Origin: Candidatus Melainabacteria bacterium
Lineage (GTDB): Bacteria; Cyanobacteriota; Vampirovibrionia; Obscuribacterales; Obscuribacteraceae
Direction: 5' to 3'
DNA: 64,000 bases
NCBI GenBank assembly: GCA_016716405.1
Contig: JADJWK010000001.1
Span: 1,674,001 to 1,738,000, forward strand
The position numbers were made by a program, and so were the translations under genes. Every line of letters starts with the position of its first letter. The stretch's first letter is position 1. Below are positions 52,152 to 61,787 of the stretch, piece by piece. Below the pieces are notes generated by a model. That model had not been told where the DNA came from, made no database searches, and saw only the letters and a list, made by a program, of their open reading frames with translations.

Positions 52152-54097
52152 TGCCTGGTGTCGATCTCTTCTTTCAGCCTGGCGAGAAGCTCTTCTTGAG
52201 GCATGGTCCCTATCTGACCGTCCCGGCGGTGTCTGAGAGCAACGACATTGTTCTCTTCCTCTTTGTCGCCGATCACTACCATATAAGGGATCTGCTGCAT
52301 CTGGGCTTCTCTGATCCGGTAATTGATCGTTTCGGACTTGTCATCCATGATCGCCCGGATGTCGTTGTCCCGGAGGAGCTGGTAGATCTCTTTCGCCCTG
52401 GCTTGATGCCGATCGGATATGGGCAGCACGGCTACCTGGGTGGGCGCCAGCCAGAGCGGGAAGGAGCCGGCATAGTGCTCGATGAGCCCGCCGCAGAAGC
52501 GCTCCATGGAGCCCAGCACCGCCCGGTGGATCATCACCGCCTGGTGTCTCTCTCCGTCCTCGCCTATGTAATTGACGTCGAAACGCCTGGGCAGGTTGAG
52601 GTCGACCTGTATAGTGGGACCCTGCCATTCACGACCGATGGCGTCGAAGAGCTTGACGTCGATCTTGGGCGCGTAGAAGACGCCGCCGCCTTCGTCGATC
52701 TCGTAGCTCATGCCGCGTTGTTTCATGGCATTCTCGAGACCGCTGGTGGCCATCTCCCACTCCTCATCCGTGCCGAGATATTTCTCGGGTCTGGTGGAGA
52801 GATAGCATTTATAGGTGTAACCGAAAGTGGTCATGAGCTTGTCGATGAGGTCGAGGATACCGTCGATCTCGTCTTTGAGCTGCTCGGGAGTGCAGAATAT
52901 ATGGGAGTCGTCCTGGGTGAATCCGCGCACTCTCAACATGCCGTGCAGGACGCCGGAGCGCTCGTAGCGGTAGACCGTGCCCAGCTCGGCATAACGCAGG
53001 GGCAGGTCGCGGTAGCTGCGCAGGCGGGTCTTGTAGATCATGATATGACCCGGACAGTTCATGGGCTTGCAGCGGTAAGGCTGCTCGTCGATGTCCATGG
53101 GGGCGTACATATTTTCGGCGTAGTTCTCCAGGTGCCCGCTTATTTTATAAAGGTCCTCGGAGGCTATATGAGGCGTGTAGACGAACTCGTAGCCTCTTCT
53201 CCTGTGCTCCCGGCGCCAGAAATCCTCGATGGTGTCCCGTACCGTGGCCAGGTTCGGGTGCCAGAAAATCAGTCCCGGGCCCACCTCGTCATGGACCGAG
53301 AAAAGATCGAGCTGCTTGGCCAGCTTTCTATGATCGCGTTTCTCTGCTTCTTCCAGGCGGTGCAGATAGTCGTCCAGGTCTTTCTTGGACCACCAGGCGG
53401 TGGCGTAGACTCTTTGCAGGTGCTCCCGCTTCTCGTCCCCGCGCCAGTACGAGCCCGAGACCTTGAGGAGCTTGAAGGCTTTGATATGACCGGTGGAAGG
53501 CAGGTGCGGTCCCCGGCAGAGATCGTTCCAGACGACATCGTCGTCTTTGTTTTTCATCAAATAGAGAGTGGGCTCATGGTCCCGGTGCTCCTCGAGAAGC
53601 TCGGCTTTGAACTTCTCGCCCTGGTCCCGGAATTGCTTGAGTTGCCCGTCCACATCCTCGATGTTATGACGGATGATTCTCTGATTGTCTTTGACAATCT
53701 CTTTCATCTTGTTCTCGATTTTCTCGAGGTCTTCCACCGAGAGGGTGTGGTCTTTGATCTCGAAATCGTAGTAGAAACCATCTTCGATGGTGGGACCGAT
53801 GGCGATCTTGGCATCGGGATAGAGGGACTGCACGGCTTCCGCCATGACATGGGCGGTGGAGTGCCGCAGAAGCTCGATGGCCTCATCGTCTTTGGCGGTG
53901 AGAATCTTGACCCGGTCTCCGTCTTTCAGGGGAGTATAGAGGTCTTTGAGCTCGCCGTTTATAAGGGTCCCCACCGAGTTGCGAAAAAGCCCTTCGCTTA
54001 TGGACTTTGCCAGGTCGGCACCGGTGGACCCGCCGTCGAGGGTTTTTTCGGAGCCATCCGGAAGGCTTACGACGACTTTGGTTTCTACTTTGGACAT
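52148..54097 (-). CDS. thrS: Threonyl-tRNA synthetase
   Basis: 649 aa. Class II synthetase with all domains in order: TGS (residues 1-65, VVSLPDGSEKTLDGG), SAD editing domain with zinc-type motif HSTAHVMAEAV, catalytic core with the zinc Cys in MNCPGHIMIYK, motif 2 RYERSGVLHGMLRVRGFTQDD and motif 3 GSMERFCGGLIEHYAG. The anticodon-binding domain (PTQVAVLPISDRHQARAKEI) ends the protein. It charges tRNA-Thr and edits Ser. It is upstream of and coupled to the ammonia-lyase homologue. Confidence 0.97.
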   Translation of the reverse strand: MSKVETKVVVSLPDGSEKTLDGGSTGADLAKSISEGLFRNSVGTLINGELKDLYTPLKDGDRVKILTAKDDEAIELLRHSTAHVMAEAVQSLYPDAKIAIGPTIEDGFYYDFEIKDHTLSVEDLEKIENKMKEIVKDNQRIIRHNIEDVDGQLKQFRDQGEKFKAELLEEHRDHEPTLYLMKNKDDDVVWNDLCRGPHLPSTGHIKAFKLLKVSGSYWRGDEKREHLQRVYATAWWSKKDLDDYLHRLEEAEKRDHRKLAKQLDLFSVHDEVGPGLIFWHPNLATVRDTIEDFWRREHRRRGYEFVYTPHIASEDLYKISGHLENYAENMYAPMDIDEQPYRCKPMNCPGHIMIYKTRLRSYRDLPLRYAELGTVYRYERSGVLHGMLRVRGFTQDDSHIFCTPEQLKDEIDGILDLIDKLMTTFGYTYKCYLSTRPEKYLGTDEEWEMATSGLENAMKQRGMSYEIDEGGGVFYAPKIDVKLFDAIGREWQGPTIQVDLNLPRRFDVNYIGEDGERHQAVMIHRAVLGSMERFCGGLIEHYAGSFPLWLAPTQVAVLPISDRHQARAKEIYQLLRDNDIRAIMDDKSETINYRIREAQMQQIPYMVVIGDKEEENNVVALRHRRDGQIGTMPQEELLARLKEEIDTRQ

Positions 54098-54145
54098 TGA
54101 AATACCTCATTTTCTCTGGCATATACAAACTGCCGGCAGGCAATT

Positions 54146-54610
54146 CTAGCAGGCGAAGTCCTCTTTGAGTTCCTTTATGAACTGCTCGAGATTCTCCCTG
54201 GTAGTGAAAAACCTGATGCCCAGAGCGTCCCACCGGCTGATGCCGGTCTCAACATTGCCGGCGTCCACGAAGACCTCTACATTGAAGCCGCATTCGTCCT
54301 GGTAACGGACCTTTATCGAGAAGCAGGGCTCCGAGAGCTCGAAATCGAGCTGGGGACGTTTGCCTGACAGTACCCCCGCCAGACCGCTGAGGATCATGGC
54401 TATCTCGTCCCGGGGCTTGCGGCAGAGAAGATAGCCGTCATTGCCGAAGTCGTCTTTTATATCGCTCTCGAAAACGAGCTTGCGCTCCCCATGACCGAGC
54501 TCCAGGCTGTAGAGCTGCCAGATATCGTCGGGACTGCGCTCGATGGTTCTGCCCGGGTAGATGGCGAACCAGCTTCTGAATTCCCTGTCTTCACAATCGA
54601 GCCTTGCCAT
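54146..54610 (-). CDS. Hypothetical protein, 154 aa
   Basis: Soluble alpha/beta protein with alternating strands (FRSWFAIYPGRT, WQLYSLELGHGERKLVFES, FSIKVRYQDECGFNVEVFVDAG) and a C-terminal helix (LEQFIKELKEDFAC). The layout loosely recalls WapI-type immunity-protein folds, but no signature supports that. No membrane segment. It lies between mnmE (18 bases) and thrS (48 bases) on the same strand and is probably transcribed with them. Confidence 0.75.
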   Translation of the reverse strand: MARLDCEDREFRSWFAIYPGRTIERSPDDIWQLYSLELGHGERKLVFESDIKDDFGNDGYLLCRKPRDEIAMILSGLAGVLSGKRPQLDFELSEPCFSIKVRYQDECGFNVEVFVDAGNVETGISRWDALGIRFFTTRENLEQFIKELKEDFAC

Positions 54611-54628
54611 TGCCGATATATGCTCCTT

Positions 54629-56029
54629 CTATTTGCCGATACAGAACCGCGAGAAGACCTCGCTTATCACCTCTTCGGTGACCTCATCGCCACAGGCTTC
54701 CGAGAGACGGTGCACGGCCTCTTTCAAATCGGTGGCCAGGCAGTCGTCGAGCATATCGGCTTCTATAGACTGGGCAAGCAGTTCCAGAGAAGCTGCTGCC
54801 CGACGGCAGAGATCCGCCTGCCGGTCGTTGAGCGAGGCCCCGGTCTCGGCGAGACGCCCGCCGCCGGTGGCGAAGCTCTCGATGGCAGTGGTGAGAGTCT
54901 CGATGCCGCTGCCTGTCCGGGCCGAGATCTTGAGGAGAGCCAGAGCTGCTTCTTTCGCTCTTGCTGGAGGGTCCAGATCTGCGCCGGTATCTATCTTGTT
55001 GATTACCAGAAGATGCGGGCGCCCTTCGATGATCGCCTCGATTCTGCTCTCGTCGTCAGCGAAGCCCTGGGTCGGATCTAACAAGAAGACAGCCAGGTCG
55101 CTTGCTGTAATAGCCTGCCTGGTCCTGTCGATGCCGATCTTTTCCACCGCGTCTTCGGTGGAGCGTATACCTGCGGTATCCACCAGGATCACAGGGATGC
55201 CGTTCAGGTCCACCAGCTCTTCGATGGAGTCCCGGGTCGTGCCCGGTATATCGGTGACGATGGCGCGCTCGAATTTGAGGAGCTGATTGAGAAGGCTCGA
55301 TTTGCCTGCATTTGGTCTGCCCACGATGGCGAGCTTCAAGCCCTCTCTCATGAACTTGCCCGAGGTGGCAGTGTCGGCCAGGTCCAGAAGCCTTTTCCGG
55401 GCATCTTCGATAATCGGCTCCAGGTCATCCCTGGGAAGCTCACCGACCTCCTCTGGAAAATCGATACCGGCTATCAGCTTGGCAAGGACTTCCATGAGAA
55501 TGCCCCGGACTTTCTTGATCTCCCTGCCCAGATGCCCATCGAGAGCCGAGATCGCCAGGCGGCTCTGGCGGCTGGTTTTGGCCTCGATTAGATCGAGGAC
55601 TGCTTCCGCCTGGGTCAGATCCATACGGCCGGCAAGAAAGGAGCGCCTGGTGAATTCCCCGGCACAAGCCAGTCTCGCCCCCAGGCGAAGAGCCAGTCCG
55701 AGCAGCTCCCGGGCGATCAGCGGACTGCCGTGACAGTTGATCTCCACCAGGTCTTCGCCGGTATAGGTGTTGGGTCCCCGGTAGGCGATCGCCACTACCT
55801 CATCCACCAGATCGCCGCTTTCGGGGTCGAAGATATATCCGTGGATAGCCTCATGGCTTCTGGAACTCCACTGGACTCGTTGATCCCTCTCAGCTGATGA
55901 GCAAGAAAAAATTTCGGACAGAATTTCCAGGGATCCGGGGCCTGAAATGCGGACGATGGCGATGGCCCCTGTGCCCGGTGGGGTAGATATAGCCGCAATC
56001 GTGTCGTTTTGAATCATGGTCTCAGGCAT
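54629..56029 (-). CDS. mnmE: tRNA modification GTPase MnmE
   Basis: 466 aa from ATG 56029; an ATG at 56017 (MIQNDTIAAI) is the more family-like start. With MnmG it modifies the wobble uridine of tRNAs. The N-terminal folate-binding domain (IVRISGPGSLEIL, EINCHGSPLIARELL) and the G domain (GRPNAGKSSLLNQLL, DIPGTTRDSIEE, DTAGIRST, NKID) are complete. The protein ends FCIGK, the conserved terminal Cys motif. Confidence 0.97.
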   Translation of the reverse strand: MPETMIQNDTIAAISTPPGTGAIAIVRISGPGSLEILSEIFSCSSAERDQRVQWSSRSHEAIHGYIFDPESGDLVDEVVAIAYRGPNTYTGEDLVEINCHGSPLIARELLGLALRLGARLACAGEFTRRSFLAGRMDLTQAEAVLDLIEAKTSRQSRLAISALDGHLGREIKKVRGILMEVLAKLIAGIDFPEEVGELPRDDLEPIIEDARKRLLDLADTATSGKFMREGLKLAIVGRPNAGKSSLLNQLLKFERAIVTDIPGTTRDSIEELVDLNGIPVILVDTAGIRSTEDAVEKIGIDRTRQAITASDLAVFLLDPTQGFADDESRIEAIIEGRPHLLVINKIDTGADLDPPARAKEAALALLKISARTGSGIETLTTAIESFATGGGRLAETGASLNDRQADLCRRAAASLELLAQSIEADMLDDCLATDLKEAVHRLSEACGDEVTEEVISEVFSRFCIGK

Positions 56030-56137
56030 CGCTCGATGACTTTAGCACAGAAAAAATTCTCTCAAGACCCTCTTGAACTCTGACAATCACGGTGGTAGTA
56101 TCACACAGTTTTTGCCTCCGCTGTTAGGACATAACGT

Positions 56138-56644
56138 ATGAACAAAGCAGAACTTGTTAACGAGATCGCCAAGACTACCGGTCAGACCAAGCTCGACGTG
56201 CACAACACCGTCGCCGCTGTTCTTCATAACCTGACCACCGCCATGGCGAAAGGCGACCGTGTCACGCTGGTCGGTTTCGGTACTTTCGAGCGCCGTCACA
56301 GACAAGCCCGCATGGGCGTCAACCCCCAGAACCCTGATCAGAAGCTGAAAATCGCCGCCGCCCGCGTGCCTGTTTTCCGCGCCGGTCAGGAACTCAAAGC
56401 CATCGTCGACGGCAAGAAGAAGCTCGCTTCCCTGCCCAAGTCGGTGACCGAGGGTCCTAAGAAAGCAGCCGCCGCTCCCAAGGCCAAAGCAGCCAAAAAG
56501 GCTGTCAAAAAAGCTGCCAAGCCCAAGAAAGCCGCTAAAAAAGCAGCTCCCAAAAAAGCTGTCAAAAAAGCTGCTCCCAAAGCCAAAGCCAAAGCAAGAC
56601 CCGCCGCCAAAAAACCGGCCGCCAAGAAAAAAGGTCGTCGCTAA
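56138..56644 (+). CDS. HU protein with histone-H1-like basic tail
   Basis: 168 aa. Residues 1-92 are a complete HU (MNKAELVNEIAKTTGQ ... VGFGTFERRHRQARMGVNPQ ... ARVPVFRAGQELK). From residue 105 the protein is almost only Lys, Ala, Pro and Arg (KKAAAAPKAKAAKKAV...), ending KKKGRR. Such tails, as in mycobacterial HupB, bind and compact DNA and are often acetylated. Codons in the tail are repetitive (AAA/AAG with GCT/GCC). A strong terminator follows. Confidence 0.95.
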   Translation: MNKAELVNEIAKTTGQTKLDVHNTVAAVLHNLTTAMAKGDRVTLVGFGTFERRHRQARMGVNPQNPDQKLKIAAARVPVFRAGQELKAIVDGKKKLASLPKSVTEGPKKAAAAPKAKAAKKAVKKAAKPKKAAKKAAPKKAVKKAAPKAKAKARPAAKKPAAKKKGRR

Positions 56645-56677
56645 GCTCTAGCTGAAGGATAAAATTGTCCGAGATTC

Positions 56678-56708
56678 AAGGGAAGAGCCACCAGGCTCTT
56701 CCCTTTTA
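56678..56708 (+). terminator. Rho-independent terminator of the HU gene
   Basis: Perfect 12-bp stem AAGGGAAGAGCC / GGCTCTTCCCTT with loop ACCA, running into a T-rich stretch. It can also serve the convergent CPBP gene, whose stop is at 56729. Confidence 0.88.
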
Positions 56709-56728
56709 CTTTGAATTCAGCCAGGCTC

Positions 56729-57316
56729 TTAAGCGGAATTGCGGGAGATTTTGTAGCGCAGGATACAGAGGCTCAGAAAATTGCTCGTCATATGCGCGAC
56801 CACAGGCACCCAGAGACAACCAGTAATCATCAGGAGCACGCCGAAAAGGGCACCGACGATGGCTGCCCAGATAACATAGAAGAGGTAGCGCGGTCCGGCA
56901 TAATGACAGAGACCGAAAATGATACTGGCGGCGATGAGGCCGAACTGGCTCTGCATCACCCCTCTGTACATGACCTCTTCGCAGAACCCTGAAGCCGTGG
57001 ATATCAAAAGGATATCCAGTATGGTTATGTGAGCGAATATAGGTGCCATGACATTCTCGACCAGTTCGTAGAAGTGATTGAGAAATGAGATACGGTCGGC
57101 GAGCCTTTTGCCGAGCCAGGAAAGAAGAAGACTGGAGGAGCTGGTGGCCAGCCCGACCAGGGCCCCCACCGCAAGAAGACCGGGGTCTTCGAGAGTGAGC
57201 ATGGGGAGCAGGTCGATTCTCGCCAGAGCCGACCAGATCGTCGCCACCAGCAGACAGCCTGCTTCGATGAGCAGAATCATTCTGAGGATGAAGGCGCGAT
57301 CAAATCTCTGCTGCAT
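56729..57316 (-). CDS. CPBP-family intramembrane metalloprotease
   Basis: 195 aa, about five to six hydrophobic segments. The CAAX-protease/bacteriocin-processing signature is present: EEVMYRG (the EExxxR motif, about residue 112), the His of FGLCHYAG, and PVVAHMTSN. Such membrane peptidases process prenylated or immunity-related peptides; no peptide gene is adjacent. Its start overlaps the truB end by 17 bases, so it hangs on the translation operon. Confidence 0.9.
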   Translation of the reverse strand: MQQRFDRAFILRMILLIEAGCLLVATIWSALARIDLLPMLTLEDPGLLAVGALVGLATSSSSLLLSWLGKRLADRISFLNHFYELVENVMAPIFAHITILDILLISTASGFCEEVMYRGVMQSQFGLIAASIIFGLCHYAGPRYLFYVIWAAIVGALFGVLLMITGCLWVPVVAHMTSNFLSLCILRYKISRNSA

Positions 57317-58238
57317 GCTTGAGCACTACCTCCGGTTTGATCTCCCCGTCCTCGAGCTTTACCAGGGCTATGAGAGAGTCTTCCAGGGTAATCAGGAATC
57401 GTTTCTCCAGGGTAGCATCTTTGCCCGTAGCAAGAGATTCTTTCGGGACGCTCTGACCATGAGCGAGACGGCGGGCGGTATCACGGTCCACCGGGAGCTC
57501 GGCGAGACCGAGGGTGAAGCTGGGAGCGACCAGGGCGTCCTGCAGTCGATCTTTCTCTTTGAGCTCGGCAAGCTCTTCCAGGGAGAGGGCATCGGCAAGT
57601 TCGAAAGAAGCGGATCTCTCCCTGACGAGGGCGCTCAGGCAACCTCCCACCCCGAGCCTGTCTCCCAGGTCCCGGGCGATGGATCTGATATAGGTGCCTT
57701 TCGAGCAGGATACTCTTATCCTCACAGCCGGCGGGTCTATCAATAAGCTCTCGATGGAATAGATCTCCACCGGTCTTGCGGCGAGGACCGCCGGTGCCTG
57801 GCCGCGTCTGGCCAGGTCGTACATTTTCATGCCTCCTTGCTTGATGGCGCTGTAGAGAGGCGGCACTTGATGCTGTTTGCCTGAGAAGGCGAGGACAGCT
57901 TCATGGATGCATTCCCTGTCGAGACCAGAGAGGTCGTCGGTTCTCTCCAGTACTTCTCCTTCGATATCATCGGTGTCGGTTCGCGTGCCGAGAAGTATAT
58001 CGGCGAGATATGTCTTGTCTCCGGGAACGAATTGAAGCAGGCGGCAGCAGCCTCCCAGAGCCACGATCATCACGCCGGTGGCCATCGGATCGAGAGTCCC
58101 GGCATGACCCACTCTTTTGATGCCGAAAATTTTTCGCACACGATTGACCAGGTCGTGCGAAGTTATGCCCCCGGGTTTGATGACATTGAGAAAACCAATC
58201 ACAGCCGGCTCAGATCTCGCCTCGTGAAATCTTGCCAA
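57300..58238 (-). CDS. truB: tRNA pseudouridine-55 synthase TruB
   Basis: 312 aa from TTG 58238; a GTG at 58202, just after the rbfA stop, would give the more usual N-terminus (VIGFLNVIKPGG). The catalytic Asp lies in RVGHAGTLDPMATGV (about residue 51), and KTYLADILLGTRTDTDD and the C-terminal PUA-like end fit the family. It modifies U55 in the T-loop of tRNAs. It overlaps rbfA by 29 bases if the longer start is used. Confidence 0.95.
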   Translation of the reverse strand: MARFHEARSEPAVIGFLNVIKPGGITSHDLVNRVRKIFGIKRVGHAGTLDPMATGVMIVALGGCCRLLQFVPGDKTYLADILLGTRTDTDDIEGEVLERTDDLSGLDRECIHEAVLAFSGKQHQVPPLYSAIKQGGMKMYDLARRGQAPAVLAARPVEIYSIESLLIDPPAVRIRVSCSKGTYIRSIARDLGDRLGVGGCLSALVRERSASFELADALSLEELAELKEKDRLQDALVAPSFTLGLAELPVDRDTARRLAHGQSVPKESLATGKDATLEKRFLITLEDSLIALVKLEDGEIKPEVVLKHAAEI

Positions 58239-58563
58239 GGATCTCCGACACTTTCGCTCCCCTCTCCAGGGACTTGTCTAGCTTGAAGTTCAGCTCCGGA
58301 GCGAAGCGAAGCCGCAGGCGGCGGCAGATCTCGCCCCTGATCGAGCCGACATGCTCGGTGAGAGCTTCCATGGTGCTCTTCTGGGCCTCTTCGTCGCCGA
58401 ACACCGAGACATAGACTCTGGCCGAGCGGCAATCCGCCGTGCATTCCACGTCGACGATGGAGACCAGTCCGGAGATGCGCTCGTCTTTCAGGTCTTTCAA
58501 AATCATCGAAGCGAGCTCTCTTTTAATCGATTGAGAAACTCGAAGCGATCGTTGAGCAGTCAT
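58210..58563 (-). CDS. rbfA: Ribosome-binding factor A
   Basis: 117 aa from ATG 58563 (MTAQRSLRVSQSIKREL); the open frame to 58647 extends into infB and is not family-like. A single KH-like domain with VSIVDVECTADCRSARVYVSVFG and the final RLRLRFAPELNFKLDKS, typical of RbfA. Needed for 16S rRNA 5'-end maturation and cold growth. It lies between infB and truB, as in many bacteria. Confidence 0.95.
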   Translation of the reverse strand: MTAQRSLRVSQSIKRELASMILKDLKDERISGLVSIVDVECTADCRSARVYVSVFGDEEAQKSTMEALTEHVGSIRGEICRRLRLRFAPELNFKLDKSLERGAKVSEILGKISRGEI

Positions 58564-58585
58564 GGCGTCACCTCGTTGGTCGGCG

Positions 58586-61423
58586 TTATTCGCGCTTGGT
58601 CTCTTTGATGATAAAGACGTTGACTTTGTCGCCTTCCTCGATCTCATGGAAGCGCTCGAAGCTCATGCCGCATTCGAAGCCCTGGGCGACTTCTCTGACA
58701 TCGTCTTTGAAGCGCTTGAGGGTCTCGAGACGGCCGTCGTATATCTGCTTGCCGTCCCGCTCGATCCGGGCGATGGCGCCACGCTGGATTTTGCCTTCCA
58801 GGACCATGCAGCCACCGATGACCAGCCCTTTGCCGACTTTGAAGATCTGTCTGATCTCGGCGGTGCCGAGCTTGACCTCTTCGCGGATCGGCTCCAGGAG
58901 ACCCTGGATGGCTTTGCTCAGATCTTCGGTGATCTGATAGATGATGTTATAGGTGCGGACGTCCACTCCCTGCTGCTCGGCGATGGTGCGGGCATTGGGG
59001 TCGGGATGCGAGTTGAAGCCGATGACGATGGCATCGGAGCTGGCCGCCAGGTTGACATCGTTCTCGGAGATATCCCCTGAGGCGGCTCGCAGGACGCGGA
59101 CCTGCACCTCGGCCCCGCTGAGCTTGCGCACCGAGTCCGCGATAGCTTCGGCGGTACCCTGAACGTCGGCTTTGATAATCACATTCAACTCTTTGACTTC
59201 GCCTGATTCGAGCATGTCGTGCAGAGACTCGAGGGTGACATGGTGAGCCCGTTTGGCCACTTCAGAGTCTTTTCTGTCCTCCACCATATCCTTCATATGC
59301 TGGATGTCGTCCACCACCTCGAATTTGTCCCCGGCCTGGGGAACCGAATCGATACCCAGGACTTCCACAGGCATAGAGGGACCGGCGGCTTTCACGCGAT
59401 GACCGCGGTCGTCGAAGAGAGCTCTGACCCGGCCGCCGGTGGAGCCGACGACTATGAAGTCGCCTTCCCGGAGAGTTCCGTTCTGCACCAGGGCTGTGGC
59501 TACCGCTCCCTTGCTGCGGGAGAGCTCTGCCTCGACGATGACGCCGGAGGCTAGCTTGGCTGGATTGGCCCGGAGGTCCTGGAGATCCGCCACCAGGAGG
59601 ATCATATCGAGGAGCTCGTCGAGACCGGTTCGCTGCTTGGCGGAAACGTTGACAGTCACCGTCTCGCCACCGAAGTTTTCAGAGACCAGCTCGTGCTCCA
59701 TCAATTGAGTGAGCACCCGATCGGGATCGGCGCCTGGCTTGTCGACTTTATTGACCGCCACGATAATCGGCACCTCGGCTGCCTTGGCGTGGTCGATGGC
59801 TTCCACCGTTTGAGGCATGACGCCGTCGTCGGCAGCCACTACCAGAACCGCGATATCGGCACCTTTGGCTCCCCTGGCGCGCATGGCTGTGAAAGCCTCG
59901 TGACCGGGGGTGTCCAGGAATACGATTTGCTTGACGCCGTCATCATGCTCGACTTCGACATGGTAGGCGCCGATGTGCTGAGTGATGCCGCCGGCTTCTT
60001 CGTCGGTGATCTTGAACTTGGTCTGGCGGATGGCATCGAGCAGGCTGGTCTTGCCGTGGTCGACGTGACCCATGATGGTGACCACCGGTGGGCGGTTTAT
60101 CAGGTTCGCCTCGTCTTCTTTGGCTTCGGCGGCCCGGGCTGCTTTCTCCTGCTTTTCCTTCTCTTTCTCTTCGCGCTTAGCATCCTCGCGGTCGAGAACT
60201 TCGTAGCCCATCTCGAGAGCCAGCTCGATAGCCGTCTCGAGCTCGACGACCTGGTTGACGGTCCGCATGATGCCCTTGGTGAAGAGATTCATGATGATCT
60301 CGGTGGCGTCCAGGCGCATCTTCTCGGAAAGCTCCTGGACCGTGACATTGGTGGTGAGGGCTACGATCTTGGGCACATCCACCGGACCGGGGGTCTGTTT
60401 GTGGACCTTTTCTTCGCCTTCTTTCTTATGGTGTCTCGTGCCGTGCGAATGACGGGGCTTGGGAGGGCGGGGGGGAGTGGCACGCATGGAAGGAGCGGCT
60501 ACCCTTATAGGAACGGATGGTGTCATCGGTCTCACCGCCTTGCGCTGATTGCCGTTGGCATCGCCTTCGGAATCGTCGCTGTCAGCCGGCGCGGGCTCTT
60601 CGTCGATGGTATCGGCGCCGGTGTCATCGTCCTCGAAATAGTCTTCTTCCTCTTCGACTTCTTTGACACGCTTGCGCTCTTGCTTTTGCTTCTCATGAAA
60701 ATGCTTGTCCAGGTTGCGGATGGCCCTGGGACCATACTTGGAGCTGTCGGACCACTCGTCTCCGGTGGGCTTGGGCCCGCGCTGGGCGCTGTCGCTGTCG
60801 TCTTCGGCGCTCTCGGGCTCGGGGGCGGCTTCCTCCACCGGCGGTGGCGTCGCCGTCTTGGCTTTCACTGGCGCCGGCTGCGGCTTCTCCACCGGCTCTG
60901 CCGGCGTGGCGGCTGCCGGGGCCTGACCGGCCGGCTTCAGGGTGGGCGCTTGCGGAGCTGCCTGGACCGAGGTCTCGGGCTCCGCATCGGTGCGGACCGG
61001 AGGGCGGGGCACCCGGGGAGTGGAGGAGATATGCGATGCCGGAAGCGGTGCCGGACCGCTGGCCGGCAGACCGGGGCTGAGGGCGTTGGGCGAGCCGGGT
61101 TCCACGCCTGCTTCGGCGGTGGCAGCCTCTTCGAGATCGGCTTTACGATAACGTGATAGTACTCGAGGTTTTACTTTCTTCTTCTCCGGAGGAGGTGGTG
61201 GCACTTTCGAGGCGGCCTTCGCGGCAGGTTTTGCGGACTTTGCGTCTTTGGGAACTTCATCCTTCTTGTTCATGTGGGCGATCAGGAGAGCAACATCGGC
61301 TTTGCTGACCGTGCTCGAGTGACTCTTGACGTCGACTCCCTGCTCGCGGAACAACGTGATGAGCTCCTGGTTGGGGACATTCATCTGGCGGGCCAGTTCG
61401 TAGATTCGGACGCGATCTTCCAT
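58586..61423 (-). CDS. infB: Translation initiation factor IF-2
   Basis: 945 aa. The N-terminal IF2_N motif (RIYELARQMNVPNQELITLFREQG) is followed by about 300 residues of Pro/Ala/Glu-rich low complexity, then a second IF2_N-like segment (VQELSEKMRLDATEIIMNL). The G domain has GHVDHGKTSLLDAIR, DTPGHEAFTAMR and NKVDK. Domains II-IV end with GFECGMSFERFHEIEEGDKVNVF. It places fMet-tRNA on the 30S subunit. Confidence 0.97.
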   Translation of the reverse strand: MEDRVRIYELARQMNVPNQELITLFREQGVDVKSHSSTVSKADVALLIAHMNKKDEVPKDAKSAKPAAKAASKVPPPPPEKKKVKPRVLSRYRKADLEEAATAEAGVEPGSPNALSPGLPASGPAPLPASHISSTPRVPRPPVRTDAEPETSVQAAPQAPTLKPAGQAPAAATPAEPVEKPQPAPVKAKTATPPPVEEAAPEPESAEDDSDSAQRGPKPTGDEWSDSSKYGPRAIRNLDKHFHEKQKQERKRVKEVEEEEDYFEDDDTGADTIDEEPAPADSDDSEGDANGNQRKAVRPMTPSVPIRVAAPSMRATPPRPPKPRHSHGTRHHKKEGEEKVHKQTPGPVDVPKIVALTTNVTVQELSEKMRLDATEIIMNLFTKGIMRTVNQVVELETAIELALEMGYEVLDREDAKREEKEKEKQEKAARAAEAKEDEANLINRPPVVTIMGHVDHGKTSLLDAIRQTKFKITDEEAGGITQHIGAYHVEVEHDDGVKQIVFLDTPGHEAFTAMRARGAKGADIAVLVVAADDGVMPQTVEAIDHAKAAEVPIIVAVNKVDKPGADPDRVLTQLMEHELVSENFGGETVTVNVSAKQRTGLDELLDMILLVADLQDLRANPAKLASGVIVEAELSRSKGAVATALVQNGTLREGDFIVVGSTGGRVRALFDDRGHRVKAAGPSMPVEVLGIDSVPQAGDKFEVVDDIQHMKDMVEDRKDSEVAKRAHHVTLESLHDMLESGEVKELNVIIKADVQGTAEAIADSVRKLSGAEVQVRVLRAASGDISENDVNLAASSDAIVIGFNSHPDPNARTIAEQQGVDVRTYNIIYQITEDLSKAIQGLLEPIREEVKLGTAEIRQIFKVGKGLVIGGCMVLEGKIQRGAIARIERDGKQIYDGRLETLKRFKDDVREVAQGFECGMSFERFHEIEEGDKVNVFIIKETKRE

Positions 61424-61430
61424 AAACTAC

Positions 61431-61778
61431 CTATTTACCATCTCTTTTGCTTGTTGTATTTTGGCATGTTTTGCCCTGATCTGCGCAAAGATCGGCTATT
61501 GCCTTGATAAGTTGTGACTCAAGCGGCATTTTCACCTGTCTTTTCGCACCATTCCTGCCGGGGCGCCCGGCCAGAGCATATTGAAGGCGACCGGTCTTGC
61601 TCAGGGCTTTTGCGCATGTCTCGTTTTTGCAAAGATAAGCAGACCGGCCCTGGAGTTTCTTGTGGTCGAGGTTGAGAAGAACTTCGCCGGTCTTGAAATC
61701 CACCGTGAGGCGGATCAATTCCGGGCGAGGCTTTGCTGCCCTGCAACTGAAGCAAACTCGTGTCGGGCCGGTGCTCAA
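61431..61778 (-). CDS. ylxR: YlxR/DUF448 RNA-binding protein
   Basis: 115 aa from a TTG at 61778. The family pattern is complete: RVCFSCRAAKPRPELIRLT, then the GRSAYLCKNETCAKAL core. Members bind RNA (in some species RNase P RNA) and always sit in the nusA-infB operon. It lies 9 bases after nusA. The C-terminal 25 residues (ADLCADQGKTCQNTTSKRDGK) extend past the family core. Confidence 0.93.
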   Translation of the reverse strand: MSTGPTRVCFSCRAAKPRPELIRLTVDFKTGEVLLNLDHKKLQGRSAYLCKNETCAKALSKTGRLQYALAGRPGRNGAKRQVKMPLESQLIKAIADLCADQGKTCQNTTSKRDGK

Positions 61779-61787
61779 TTTTTTCTT

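Noticed and set aside
52151..54100. 649-codon open frame on the plus strand exactly opposite thrS
   Set aside because: Mirror effect of G/C-ending codon usage; the minus strand encodes complete threonyl-tRNA synthetase motifs and the plus frame has no recognisable domain.
59693..61156. 487-codon plus-strand frame opposite infB
   Set aside because: Shadow of the IF-2 gene; product is Gly/Leu-rich without domains.
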